Of a DNA stretch of 48,430 nucleotides, positions 20,724 through 28,475 are shown piece after piece. A model generated the notes under the pieces. It saw only the letters and a program-made list of their open reading frames with translations, did not search any database and was not told where the DNA came from. Made by a program: the position numbers and the translations under genes. Source of the DNA: an uncultured bacterium (GTDB lineage: Bacteria > Acidobacteriota > Thermoanaerobaculia > Thermoanaerobaculales > Thermoanaerobaculaceae); NCBI GenBank assembly GCA_937924755.1, contig CALEVZ010000018.1:1-48430 (forward strand), read 5' to 3'. Position 1 is the first letter of the stretch. Each line of letters begins with the position of its first letter.

Positions 20724-21896
20724 CTAGCGGTTGCCGAACTCGAAGGGGCTCTCCAGATCCAGCGGGTTGGGCTCGAAGCCGGCGTCCAGCGTCGCCTCCA
20801 TCTCCTCCAACGACATGTCGGAGGTGGACCGGATCCCCTGCACCCGCAGCCTCAGCTCGTCGGGGTTGGTGGCGCTGCGCAGCGCCTCTTCCAGGGTGAT
20901 CATCCCCGCCTTGTAGAGCATGAACAGCGACTGATCGAACGTCTGCATGCCGTACTGGGAGGTGCCCTGGGCGATGGCGTCGCGGATCAGTTTGGTCTTC
21001 TCCTTGACCTCGATGCACTCGCGGATGTACTGAGTCGCTATCAGCACCTCCACCGCCGGCACCCGCCCTAGACCGTCGGCGCGGGGGAGCAGGCGCATGG
21101 AGATGATCGCCTTCAGCACCGCCGACAGCTGGATGCGGATCTGTTTTTGCTGGTGGGGGGGAAAGACCGCGATGATGCGGTTGACGGTCTCGGTGGCATC
21201 GGTGGTATGCAAGGTGGACAGCACCAGGTGACCGGTTTCGGAAGCCAGCAGCGCCGTCTCGATGGTCTCGAAGTCGCGCATCTCCCCCACCAGGATGACG
21301 TCCGGGTCCTGGCGCAGGGCGGTGCGCATGGCCACCGCGAAGGAGCGGGTGTCTACCTCCACCTCGCGCTGGTTGACGATGGACTTCTTGTCCCGGTGGA
21401 GGAACTCGATGGGATCCTCGATGGTGACGATATGGCAGTTGCGGCGGGAGTTGATGTGGTCCACTATGGCCGCCAGGGTCGTCGACTTGCCCGACCCGGT
21501 ACTGCCGGTGACCAGCACCAGGCCGCGCTCCTCCTCGGCGATGCGCTCCAGCACGGGGGGCAGGAGCAGCTCCCGGATGGTCTGGATGCGGGCGGGAATC
21601 AGCCGCAGCACCAGCCCCACCGATCCCCGCTGCTGGAAGATGTTGCAGCGGAAGCGCCCCAGCCCCGGCACCGAGTAGGCAATGTCGATTTCCAGCAGCT
21701 GCTTGAACTTCTCTTTCTGCTGCGTGGACATCATGGAGAACGCCATGGCGATGGTGTCCTCCTGCAGCAGCCGCTTGAACTCCACCATCGGCACCAGCGT
21801 GCCGTCTACCCGGATAAGGGGATGGGAGCCGACCTTCAGGTGCACGTCAGAAGCCTTCCGCTCCGTGGCCACCTTGAGGACATCGTTGATATGCAT
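20724..21896 (-). CDS. pilT: Type IV pilus retraction ATPase PilT
   Basis: A hexameric cytoplasmic ATPase that depolymerises type IV pili (twitching, DNA uptake). The 390-residue protein has an N-terminal PAS-like domain (ASDVHLKVGSHPLIRVDG), Walker A GSTGSGKST (131-139), an Asp box (HIVTIEDPIEFLH), Walker B (DPDVILVGEMRD), a His box (ETGHLVLSTLHT), and the PilT-type AIRA-like C-terminus. I use the ATG at 21896 (GAGGAG 7 bases upstream), which gives the family start HINDVLK; the frame is open 12 codons further. A 100-base gap separates it from the second PilT-like gene. Confidence 0.93.
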   Translation of the reverse strand: MHINDVLKVATERKASDVHLKVGSHPLIRVDGTLVPMVEFKRLLQEDTIAMAFSMMSTQQKEKFKQLLEIDIAYSVPGLGRFRCNIFQQRGSVGLVLRLIPARIQTIRELLLPPVLERIAEEERGLVLVTGSTGSGKSTTLAAIVDHINSRRNCHIVTIEDPIEFLHRDKKSIVNQREVEVDTRSFAVAMRTALRQDPDVILVGEMRDFETIETALLASETGHLVLSTLHTTDATETVNRIIAVFPPHQQKQIRIQLSAVLKAIISMRLLPRADGLGRVPAVEVLIATQYIRECIEVKEKTKLIRDAIAQGTSQYGMQTFDQSLFMLYKAGMITLEEALRSATNPDELRLRVQGIRSTSDMSLEEMEATLDAGFEPNPLDLESPFEFGNR

Positions 21897-21996
21897 GGAC
21901 GTTCTCCTCAGCCAGCCGCCTCGCCGGGCCAACCACGCCTGCCGCCACCCGGTGATGGGCTGTTGTCCTTCACACTAACGCCAAGACGCGGCAGTG

Positions 21997-23463
21997 TCAA
22001 AGCTCCGGACTGGGCAACTTGAGCAGGCCACGCAGTCCCTCCCGATCAACGCTCTTGGCGAGCGCCTCGTCCAGGTCCACGATACCTTCGCGCACCAGCT
22101 CCACCAGGGAGTCGTTGAGCAGGCGCATGCCCAGACGGCGACTGGTCTGAATCACCGTCGGCAGCTGGAAGGTCTTCCCCTCGCGAATGAGGTTGGCCAC
22201 CGCCGGGATGCCCAGGAGAATCTCGAACGCCGCCACTTGGCCGCCCTCCTTGCGGCGCAGCAGCACCTGCGCCACCACCCCCTTGAGGGACTCCGAGAGC
22301 ATCACGCGGATCTGCGCCTGACGATCGGTGGGGAACTGATCCACCATGCGATCCACAGTGGACACCGCCGTGGTGGTGTGCAGGGTGGCCAGGACCAGAT
22401 GGCCGGTCTCCGCCGTTTCGATGGCGATGGCGGTGGTTTCCAGATCCCGCAACTCCCCCACCAGGATCACGTCGGGGTCCTCCCGCAGCGCGGCGCGCAG
22501 CGCCCGCTTGAAGGAGGCGGTGTGGGTGTGCACCTCGCGCTGATTAATCAGGCAGCGCTTGTTGGCGTGCACGAACTCGATGGGGTCCTCGATGGTGATG
22601 ATGTGATCCGTGCGGGTGGCGTTGATGTGGTCCACCATGGTGGCAAGGGTGGTGGACTTGCCGCAGCCGGTGGGGCCGGTCACCAGCACCAGCCCCTTGC
22701 TGAGGGAGCACAGCGACTGTACGCACTCCGGCAGGCCCAGCTCCTCGAAGGTCATCAGCCGACTGGGAATGCGGCGAAACACCGCTCCCACGCCGTGACG
22801 ATCGCGAAAGGCGTTGACGCGGAAGCGAGCGACGCCGGGCAACTCGTAGGCGAAGTCGGTGTCGTTGTCGGCGTTGAGCTCCTGCCGGATGGCCGCCGGG
22901 GCCACCTCCTCCAGGAGGAGCTGGATATGCTCGCCCGTCAGCAGCAGGGAAAACCCCGGCAGGGGTTGAATCTCCCCCATCAAGCGAATGTGGGGGGGGC
23001 AGGCGGCGGAGAGGTGCAGATCGCTGCCCCCCAGCTCCACCAGGGCCGCCAGCATACGGTCTAGGGGACGGTCGGAGGCGACCACCGGCGGGCGCGGGGG
23101 CTCGAAGGGGGGGGTGGTAGTCGCAGGCGGAAGCTCCTCCGCCATCGGCACCGACGGTGCCGCCAGATCCACGGTCACCCGCAGCACCTCGGCGGCGCGG
23201 CGCGCCGACAGGCGCAGCGGCCCGCCGGCCGCGCTGACGCGTGCCTCGACCTCCTTGCCCAGCTGCAGCACCACCCACAGCTCCCGGGGCAGCAGAGCCT
23301 CCAGCCACGCCTCCAGGTCCTCCATGGGGATGGGTGTCTTGCCCGCCTGCAGACGGGCGTCGCCGGCCAAAAGCACCGCCGGCCGCCCGCTGACCAGCTC
23401 CAGCCGTTCCCCGCCGCGGCCGCGCGCCGCCTGAACCAGCCGATCGATGAGTCCCCGGGTCAT
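21997..23463 (-). CDS. PilT/PilU-like ATPase with an extra N-terminal domain
   Basis: A second retraction-type ATPase of 488 residues, about 130 longer at the N-terminus than PilT. The extension (ERLELVSGRPAVLLAGDARL through WVVLQLGKEVEARVSAAGG) looks like a separate small domain, and a Pro/Thr-rich linker (about 105-128) joins it to the core. The core has GGSDLHLSAACPPHIRLMGE, Walker A GPTGCGKST (263-271), HIITIEDPIEFVH, DPDVILVGELRD and ETGHLVLATLHT. All catalytic motifs are intact, so it should be active. Its partner lies downstream, suggesting paired PilT/PilU-like function. It is divergent from the TolB-like lipoprotein gene with 64 bases between. Confidence 0.9.
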   Translation of the reverse strand: MTRGLIDRLVQAARGRGGERLELVSGRPAVLLAGDARLQAGKTPIPMEDLEAWLEALLPRELWVVLQLGKEVEARVSAAGGPLRLSARRAAEVLRVTVDLAAPSVPMAEELPPATTTPPFEPPRPPVVASDRPLDRMLAALVELGGSDLHLSAACPPHIRLMGEIQPLPGFSLLLTGEHIQLLLEEVAPAAIRQELNADNDTDFAYELPGVARFRVNAFRDRHGVGAVFRRIPSRLMTFEELGLPECVQSLCSLSKGLVLVTGPTGCGKSTTLATMVDHINATRTDHIITIEDPIEFVHANKRCLINQREVHTHTASFKRALRAALREDPDVILVGELRDLETTAIAIETAETGHLVLATLHTTTAVSTVDRMVDQFPTDRQAQIRVMLSESLKGVVAQVLLRRKEGGQVAAFEILLGIPAVANLIREGKTFQLPTVIQTSRRLGMRLLNDSLVELVREGIVDLDEALAKSVDREGLRGLLKLPSPEL

Positions 23464-23527
23464 GCCTCATGGTACTCTCCCTTAACCCCGTCGCGTTCGG
23501 CGGGTGTTCGTGCAACTGGAGGTCGCC

Positions 23528-24640
23528 GTGTTCGAACAAGTGATAAGGCCAATCCATCGTCGGCCCCTTCTCCTAGCCGCCCTTGCCCTGCCCCTCTTCG
23601 CCTGTCACGGGCGCACCCCTGCCCCCCTCCCGGCGGATCGTCTGCCGGTTCCGGCCGCGTTTCCCATCCCCCGGCCCGCCGACCCCCGGGAGCGTCACCT
23701 CACCAATTTGCGCCAGCTCACCGACGGCGGCGAAAACGCCGAGGCGTACTTTTCCTTCGACGGCACACAGCTGATCTTTCAATCCACCCGCCCGCCCTTC
23801 CAGTGCGATCAGATCTTCGCCATGGATCTGCTCGGGCGCAACGTCCGCCTGCTCTCCACCGGGCAGGGGCGTACCACCTGCGCTTACTTTTACCCCGACG
23901 GCCGCCGCTTCCTCTACGCCTCCACCCACGCCGGCAACCCCGCCTGTCCCCCACCGCCCGACCGCTCCCAGGGGTACGTCTGGGCCCTGGACCCCAACTA
24001 CGAGATCTACATGGCCTCCTTGGACGACCTGACGCCGATTCCCCTCACCGCCACCCCCGGCTACGACGCCGAGGCCACCATCTCCCCCCGGGGGGACCGC
24101 ATCGTCTTCACCTCCGTGCGGGACGGCGATCTAGAGCTGTACACCATGAAGCTGGACGGCAGCGATGTGCGGCGCATCACCCATACCCCCGGGTACGACG
24201 GCGGGGCCTTTTTTTCGCCCGATGGCAGCAAGATCGTCTGGCGCGCCTCCCGCCCCCAGGGCGACGAGCTGGAGGACTACCGGCGCCTGCTCGCCCAGGG
24301 GCTCATTCGCCCCTCCAAGCTGGAGATCTTCGTGGCCGACGCCGACGGCTCCAACGTTCGCCAGCTCACCGCCAACGGCATGGCCAACTTCGCGCCCTTT
24401 TTCCATCCCTCGGGGGAAAAGGTCATTTTCTGTTCCAACCTGGCGGAGCCCGGCAACCGCAACTTCGACCTCTTCCTCATTGACCTCGACGGCGAAAACC
24501 TAAAGCGGGTCACCTATTTCGAGGATTTCGACGGCTTCCCCATGTTCTCCCCCGACGGCCGGACCTTGGTGTTCGGCTCCAACCGATTCAACTCGAAGCC
24601 CTTCGAAACCAACGTCTTCCTCGCCGACTGGGTGGAGTAG
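23528..24640 (+). CDS. TolB-like beta-propeller lipoprotein
   Basis: A 370-residue predicted lipoprotein. I start at GTG 23528, where GGAGGT lies 4 bases upstream; this yields a basic n-region, a hydrophobic core and a lipobox (LPLFAC) with the lipidated Cys at about residue 26. The rest is WD40-like PD40/TolB propeller repeats: NAEAYFSFDGTQLIFQSTRP, EATISPRGDRIVFTSVRDGD, GGAFFSPDGSKIVWRASRPQ, FAPFFHPSGEKVIFCSNL and FPMFSPDGRTLVFGSNRFNS. Such proteins often bind partners at the outer membrane or are attached to peptidases; no enzyme domain is fused here. Two hairpins follow the stop. Confidence 0.88.
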   Translation: MFEQVIRPIHRRPLLLAALALPLFACHGRTPAPLPADRLPVPAAFPIPRPADPRERHLTNLRQLTDGGENAEAYFSFDGTQLIFQSTRPPFQCDQIFAMDLLGRNVRLLSTGQGRTTCAYFYPDGRRFLYASTHAGNPACPPPPDRSQGYVWALDPNYEIYMASLDDLTPIPLTATPGYDAEATISPRGDRIVFTSVRDGDLELYTMKLDGSDVRRITHTPGYDGGAFFSPDGSKIVWRASRPQGDELEDYRRLLAQGLIRPSKLEIFVADADGSNVRQLTANGMANFAPFFHPSGEKVIFCSNLAEPGNRNFDLFLIDLDGENLKRVTYFEDFDGFPMFSPDGRTLVFGSNRFNSKPFETNVFLADWVE

Positions 24641-24765
24641 CAGTCTTCTTGCTCACCTTGGGCGATCCTGCAATTCGCCCCCTGGCGCTTTGCGGGGGAT
24701 CGCCTCCTCCCTGGCGCCATGGTCCTATGCTGGGGACAGCTCTCCCCCCCGAATTAAGGTTCCAC

Positions 24766-24793
24766 TTCCAGCGCCGTCCATGGGGCGCTGGAA
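24766..24793. terminator. Bidirectional hairpin between convergent genes (first)
   Basis: A perfect 10-bp stem (TTCCAGCGCC with GGCGCTGGAA) closes an 8-base loop between the stops of the TolB-like and M35-type genes. There is no clear U-tract, but the position between convergent genes supports a terminator role. Confidence 0.5.
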
Positions 24794-24799
24794 ATCAAA

Positions 24800-24836
24800 C
24801 CGCCGGGGGGGCCGCGCAGGCGGCCCGCCCCGGCGG
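24800..24836. terminator. Bidirectional hairpin between convergent genes (second, longer)
   Basis: A long stem of about 16 bp with one bulged G: CCGCCGGGG (24800-24808) pairs with CCCCGGCGG (24828-24836), continuing inward as GGGCCGC with GCGGCCC around a GCAG loop. It starts 6 bases after the first hairpin and ends 25 bases before the M35 gene's stop, so it could serve transcripts arriving from either side. Confidence 0.55.
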
Positions 24837-24861
24837 GCAAGGTGGAGGAAGCGATGTCCGC

Positions 24862-25971
24862 TTACGGCGCGTACGTGGTGGCGTAGGCGTAGTTGTCGGC
24901 GTTGCGCAGGGCGTCGTAAGGCCGCGTCGCCGCCAGGTTGATGCAGTTGTTGTAGCCGTAGGTGACGTCATCGGCCCCCGCCACAGTGTTCCAGTGGAAC
25001 GACTCGTGGGCGATGGTGTGGGCCTTCCCGGAGGCGTTCTGGTTCCAGAAGGCGGCGCAGATGTAGATGCGGTTGGAGGTGGTCTTGTAGGTGTAGGCGA
25101 TGTAATTGGGCTGGCAGTAGGGGGCGTAGGAGCCGCAGTAATAGTCCACGGTCTGCCCCAACCGGTTGTAGGAGTTGGCGAAGCGGCCGCGCACCGTGGA
25201 AACGTACGACGAGGTGGTGCCGAACCAGGTGCGATAGAAGGTGTTGTAACTGGGGATGGCGTTGTAGGCGCGGGCGGCGCGGGACCGGGCGGTGGACTGG
25301 GCTGAGGTCAACGTCGAGGTGTCGGAGCACCCGTAAAAGGCCATGGCGCCCGCCACCAGCTCGTCCTCGTCCACCGGCTGGATGGGCGCATCGCCCTCGA
25401 TGGCCACCGTCGCCAACGGGGCCGCCACCAGCTCACCGGCGAGTTCAGCCGAGGCTGCCGCCTCTGCGACCCCCCGTCGATAGCCCTCGTCCAAGTCGCC
25501 CTCGCTGTTCAACGCGGCCACCGGCAGGCGCCGCTCGGGACCCCGGAACACCTGCAAGAAGCCGGTGAACTGAACCGTGTAAGTTCCTCCCCGGCGCAGG
25601 TCGTAGGCCGCCGCCAGGTCGATGACCGCCGACACCGACTCGCCGGCGCCCAGCCGCACCCAGTCGTCCGCGGCCGGCCCCAGGCGCAGGGCCATGATCC
25701 CCACGTACGGGATGGGCTCACCGTCGCGGGTGACCCGCAGCAGGTCGCGCTCGAACCCCCGCAACGGGGTCTCGTAGGCCAGTACGAACACGTCGTCCTT
25801 GCCGGTGTTACTCAGAGAAAATCGGAACAGCACCTCCTCCCCGGCCGTCACACTACCCGCCAGGGGAACAAGCTCACTCCTCAGTTGGCCGGCCGTGGCC
25901 ACCGACGCCAGGGCTAGCGCCGCCACCACCGCAAAAGCCAGGAAATTACGCCGATGTTGCAGCAAAGACAT
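24862..25971 (-). CDS. Secreted M35-like (deuterolysin/aspzincin) zinc endopeptidase
   Basis: A 369-residue exported metallopeptidase. The ATG at 25971 has GGAGGAAAG upstream and gives a signal peptide (LQHRRNFLAFAVVAALALAS) cleaved near ATAG. An immunoglobulin-like prodomain (about 35-165, VLFRFSLSNTGKDDVFVLAY) precedes the catalytic domain. That domain carries the aspzincin zinc site TIAHESFHWNTVAGADDVTYG (split here as HESFH plus GADDVTYG), with third-ligand Asp as in M35, and several Cys and Tyr residues (CSDTST, YYCGSYAPYC, YNNCINLAATRPYDAL). This resembles peptidyl-Lys metalloendopeptidases, so a preference for P1' Lys is possible. It is divergent from the Lrp gene. Confidence 0.88.
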   Translation of the reverse strand: MSLLQHRRNFLAFAVVAALALASVATAGQLRSELVPLAGSVTAGEEVLFRFSLSNTGKDDVFVLAYETPLRGFERDLLRVTRDGEPIPYVGIMALRLGPAADDWVRLGAGESVSAVIDLAAAYDLRRGGTYTVQFTGFLQVFRGPERRLPVAALNSEGDLDEGYRRGVAEAAASAELAGELVAAPLATVAIEGDAPIQPVDEDELVAGAMAFYGCSDTSTLTSAQSTARSRAARAYNAIPSYNTFYRTWFGTTSSYVSTVRGRFANSYNRLGQTVDYYCGSYAPYCQPNYIAYTYKTTSNRIYICAAFWNQNASGKAHTIAHESFHWNTVAGADDVTYGYNNCINLAATRPYDALRNADNYAYATTYAP

Positions 25972-26390
25972 GCACTTTCCTCCGCTCTTCGTCGTCCCTC
26001 TCCTGCCACGCTCGAGCCTTGCCCGGCGTGGCGTTTCAATATGGGCGCGGGTCACCCCCTTAGCCGGGTTGCTGCTCCATCGGAGGACCTCGGGGCACGC
26101 TTCCACTCCTCGTCCGGCGGGTGACTCGCCCGGTCAACCTGGCTCGCCAGCCGCCCTCTGCCGTTTGCGTTGGCGGCGACCATGGCAGTCCTGGGAAGGC
26201 ATGTCAAGAGCCACGCCTGACGCGAGATACTCTTCCGTGCTCGGGCGCTGACGGCTCGGATTTTCTTGACTGAAGCCCGTTGGTTGGCAATACTCAGGAA
26301 GAATTTTCAACCTGGGGCGGAGGCGCGGCCACCAGGCGCCATTCCGGGGCCGCGCCGGGATCTGGGCGCCGCCCCGCAGCGAGGGCCGAG
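25972..26390. other. Divergent intergenic region between M35 peptidase and Lrp genes
   Basis: These 419 bases contain no supported gene. Near the M35 start lies an imperfectly spaced hairpin (GCCACGC at 26005-26011 with GCGTGGC at 26026-26032). Near the lrp end there is a good promoter at 26266-26294, listed separately. An open frame running from about 26280 into lrp lies largely upstream of a better start and has shadow-like composition. Confidence 0.55.
26266..26294 (+). promoter_or_regulatory. Probable sigma70-type promoter of the Lrp/AsnC gene
   Basis: TTGACT (26266-26271) and AATACT (26289-26294) are separated by exactly 17 bases. The predicted transcript would have a leader of about 90 bases before the ATG at 26391. 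This is one of the best consensus matches I found in the window. Confidence 0.6.
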
Positions 26391-26885
26391 ATGCAGGTGG
26401 ATCAGTTTGATCTTTCCATTCTTCGCTTCCTCCACGACAACGCCCGGGTGTCGTTGAGCGCGGTCGCCGGGCGCATCGGCCTGGCGCTGGCCACCGTCCA
26501 CCGCCGCGTGCAGCGTCTGCGCTCGGCGGGCGTCATCCGGGGCTTCTTCACTCGGGTGGAGCCGCAGGCCATGGGGTTTCTCCTCACCGCGTTCGTTCGC
26601 CTGCGGGTCGGCGACCGGGAAGGTCTGGAGGACCGCCTCGCCAGCTTGTCGCAAATCCCTGAGATCGAGGAAGTTCATCTTATCACCGGCGACTGGGATG
26701 TGCTCATCAAGCTGCGCGCCCGTCATCCCACTCATTTGCGCCAGTTGCTGCGGCGCATTCATGGCATGGCCGGCACCCGACGGGCCACCACCGAGATGTG
26801 CCTGGCCACCCCCTTGGAGCGCTGCGCCCCCCTCCACGCCGCGCTCGCCGCAGGAGCCGGCACGCCGGAGACGGCGGCGGGCTAA
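26391..26885 (+). CDS. Lrp/AsnC-family transcriptional regulator
   Basis: A 164-residue feast/famine regulator that typically senses amino acids. It has an N-terminal helix-turn-helix (DQFDLSILRFLHDNARVSLS, then LALATVHRRVQRLRSAGVIR) and a C-terminal RAM/AsnC ligand domain (AFVRLRVGDREGLEDRLASL, EVHLITGDWDVLIKLRARHP). The ATG follows GAGGGCCGAG. Its TAA overlaps the TAG of the convergent glnA by 3 of 4 bases, so the two transcripts must overlap. Control of the neighbouring glnA is a natural guess for an Lrp protein but is only inference. Confidence 0.93.
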   Translation: MQVDQFDLSILRFLHDNARVSLSAVAGRIGLALATVHRRVQRLRSAGVIRGFFTRVEPQAMGFLLTAFVRLRVGDREGLEDRLASLSQIPEIEEVHLITGDWDVLIKLRARHPTHLRQLLRRIHGMAGTRRATTEMCLATPLERCAPLHAALAAGAGTPETAAG

Positions 26886-28300
26886 AAGTCGAAGTACAGT
26901 TCGATTTCGAAGGGGTGGGGGCGGTTGCGCACACCGTAGTACTCGTCGTACTTGACGCGGACCCACTCGGCGATCTGCCCCTCGTCGAACACCTCGCCCG
27001 CCAGCAGGAACTCGTGGTCCCGCTCCAGCGCCTCCAGCGCCTCCCGCAGCGACGCCGGCAACGGCTTGACCGCCTTCCTCTGCGCCTCGCTCCAGGTGAA
27101 GATGTTGGCATCGATGGGGCCAAACCCCAGCTGGCGAGGATCCAGCCGCTGGCGAATGCCGTCCAGCCCCGCCATCAGCTGCACCGCCAGCGCCAGGTAG
27201 ACGTTGCAGGTGGCATCCGGGGGGCGGAACTCGAAACGGGCGGTGTCGGGCTGATCGGCGTACTTGGGCACGCGGATGGCCGCCGAGCGGTTGCCCAGAG
27301 AAAAGAAACAATTCACCGGCGCCTCGAAGCCGGGGACCAGGCGACGGTAGGAGTTGGTCGAGGGGTTGGTGAACGCCAGCACCGCCGGCCCGTGGTGCAA
27401 CAGTCCGCCGATGTACCACAACGCCAGCTCGGACAGCTTGCCGTACCCGTCGGGGCTGTAGAAGGCGTTGTGACCGCCGCGCCGCAGCTGCTGGTGGAAG
27501 TGCATGCCGTTGCCGGCCTCGCCGTACAACGGCTTGGGCATGAAGGTGACGGCCTGACCGCGGCGGTGGGCGACCATCTTAGCCACGTACTTGACGATCT
27601 GGGTGGCGTCGCCGGCGCGCAGCAGCGTCATCAGGGGAGTCTCGATCTCGCACTGCCCCGGCCCCCCTACCTCGTGGTGGTGGTACTTCACCTCGATGCC
27701 GATTTTCTCCAGCTCCAGGGACATTTCGCTGCGCAGATTGTACAGTTGGTCCTTGGGTGGGATGACGTGGTAACCCCCGTGAACCGGTATCAGGTGCCCC
27801 AGTCCGCCGGCTGCCGACTGCCACAGCGCCTCACGCGAGTCCACCCGGTAGGAGGCGCGGTTGACGCCGTTGTCGAAGCTCACCTGATCGAAGACGTAGA
27901 ACTCGAACTCGGGTCCCCACCAGCTCTCGTCCGCGACGCCCAGCTCGCGCATGTACTCCTCGGCGCGGCGGGCGATGTTGCGCGGGTCGCGGGCAAAGGG
28001 CTGCTTGGTGTCGGCTTCGTAGGCGGAACAGATGAATGAGAAGCAATGCGAATCCCAGAAGGGGTCACGGAAACCAGTCGCCAGGTCGGGAAGGAGCACC
28101 ATGTCGCCGGACTTCACCGACCGCAGACCCACCGAGGAGCCATCGAAGCCGACGCCGTCCCGCATCAGCTCCTCCTTGAACTGGCTGGCCGGGATGGTGA
28201 CGTGGTGCCAGCGCCCCGCCAGGTCGGTGAACTTCAGGTCCACCATCTCCACCCCGGTGTCGACGATGTGACGTCTGGCCGCCTCGAAATCGCTGAACAT
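26882..28300 (-). CDS. glnA: Glutamine synthetase, type I
   Basis: Makes glutamine from glutamate, ammonia and ATP; a dodecamer in the cytoplasm. The 472-residue protein has the GSI features: FDGSSVGLRSVKSGDMVLLP, ESWWGPEFEFYVFD (metal-binding), VHGGYHVIPP, HHHEVGGPGQCEIE, the ATP-binding KPLYGEAGNGMHFHQQL, and RLVPGFEAPVN with NRSAAIRVPKY. In the region that carries the adenylylated Tyr397 of E. coli (NLYDLPP), this protein reads ANIFTWSEAQ, with Phe in place of Tyr, so classical adenylylation cannot occur there. The ATG at 28300 has GGGAGGG in front, and a promoter with 17-base spacing lies just upstream. Confidence 0.97.
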   Translation of the reverse strand: MFSDFEAARRHIVDTGVEMVDLKFTDLAGRWHHVTIPASQFKEELMRDGVGFDGSSVGLRSVKSGDMVLLPDLATGFRDPFWDSHCFSFICSAYEADTKQPFARDPRNIARRAEEYMRELGVADESWWGPEFEFYVFDQVSFDNGVNRASYRVDSREALWQSAAGGLGHLIPVHGGYHVIPPKDQLYNLRSEMSLELEKIGIEVKYHHHEVGGPGQCEIETPLMTLLRAGDATQIVKYVAKMVAHRRGQAVTFMPKPLYGEAGNGMHFHQQLRRGGHNAFYSPDGYGKLSELALWYIGGLLHHGPAVLAFTNPSTNSYRRLVPGFEAPVNCFFSLGNRSAAIRVPKYADQPDTARFEFRPPDATCNVYLALAVQLMAGLDGIRQRLDPRQLGFGPIDANIFTWSEAQRKAVKPLPASLREALEALERDHEFLLAGEVFDEGQIAEWVRVKYDEYYGVRNRPHPFEIELYFDF

Positions 28301-28318
28301 GACGCCCTCCCGCCGCCA

Positions 28319-28347
28319 ATGATCGCCGGAGGTCGGCACCCCGTCAA
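28319..28347 (-). promoter_or_regulatory. Probable sigma70-type promoter of glnA
   Basis: On the minus strand, TTGACG (28347-28342) and GATCAT (28324-28319) are 17 bases apart. The -10 ends 18 bases before the glnA ATG, so the untranslated leader would be very short and contain little beyond the ribosome site. I see no sigma54 GG-N10-GC element or NtrC-like palindrome here. Confidence 0.5.
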
Positions 28348-28475
28348 GAGAAAGATTTCACGAGGCGTATCGGAACGAGGAATCCGCGCCGCACCGCCTG
28401 GGTTGCAGCAAGCGTGGCGGTTTTTTCGGGGCGCGTGAGACTGTCACCTCGAAAACGCCGGCACGGGAGCTCGTG

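Noticed and set aside
24649..25305. Plus-strand frame opposite the M35 peptidase
   Set aside because: Val/Gly-rich shadow of the peptidase gene; it also crosses both terminator hairpins.
28301..28475. Nitrogen-type (sigma54) promoter or riboswitch upstream of glnA
   Set aside because: No GG-N10-GC element or conserved riboswitch core could be seen; a sigma70-like pair with 17-base spacing explains the region better.
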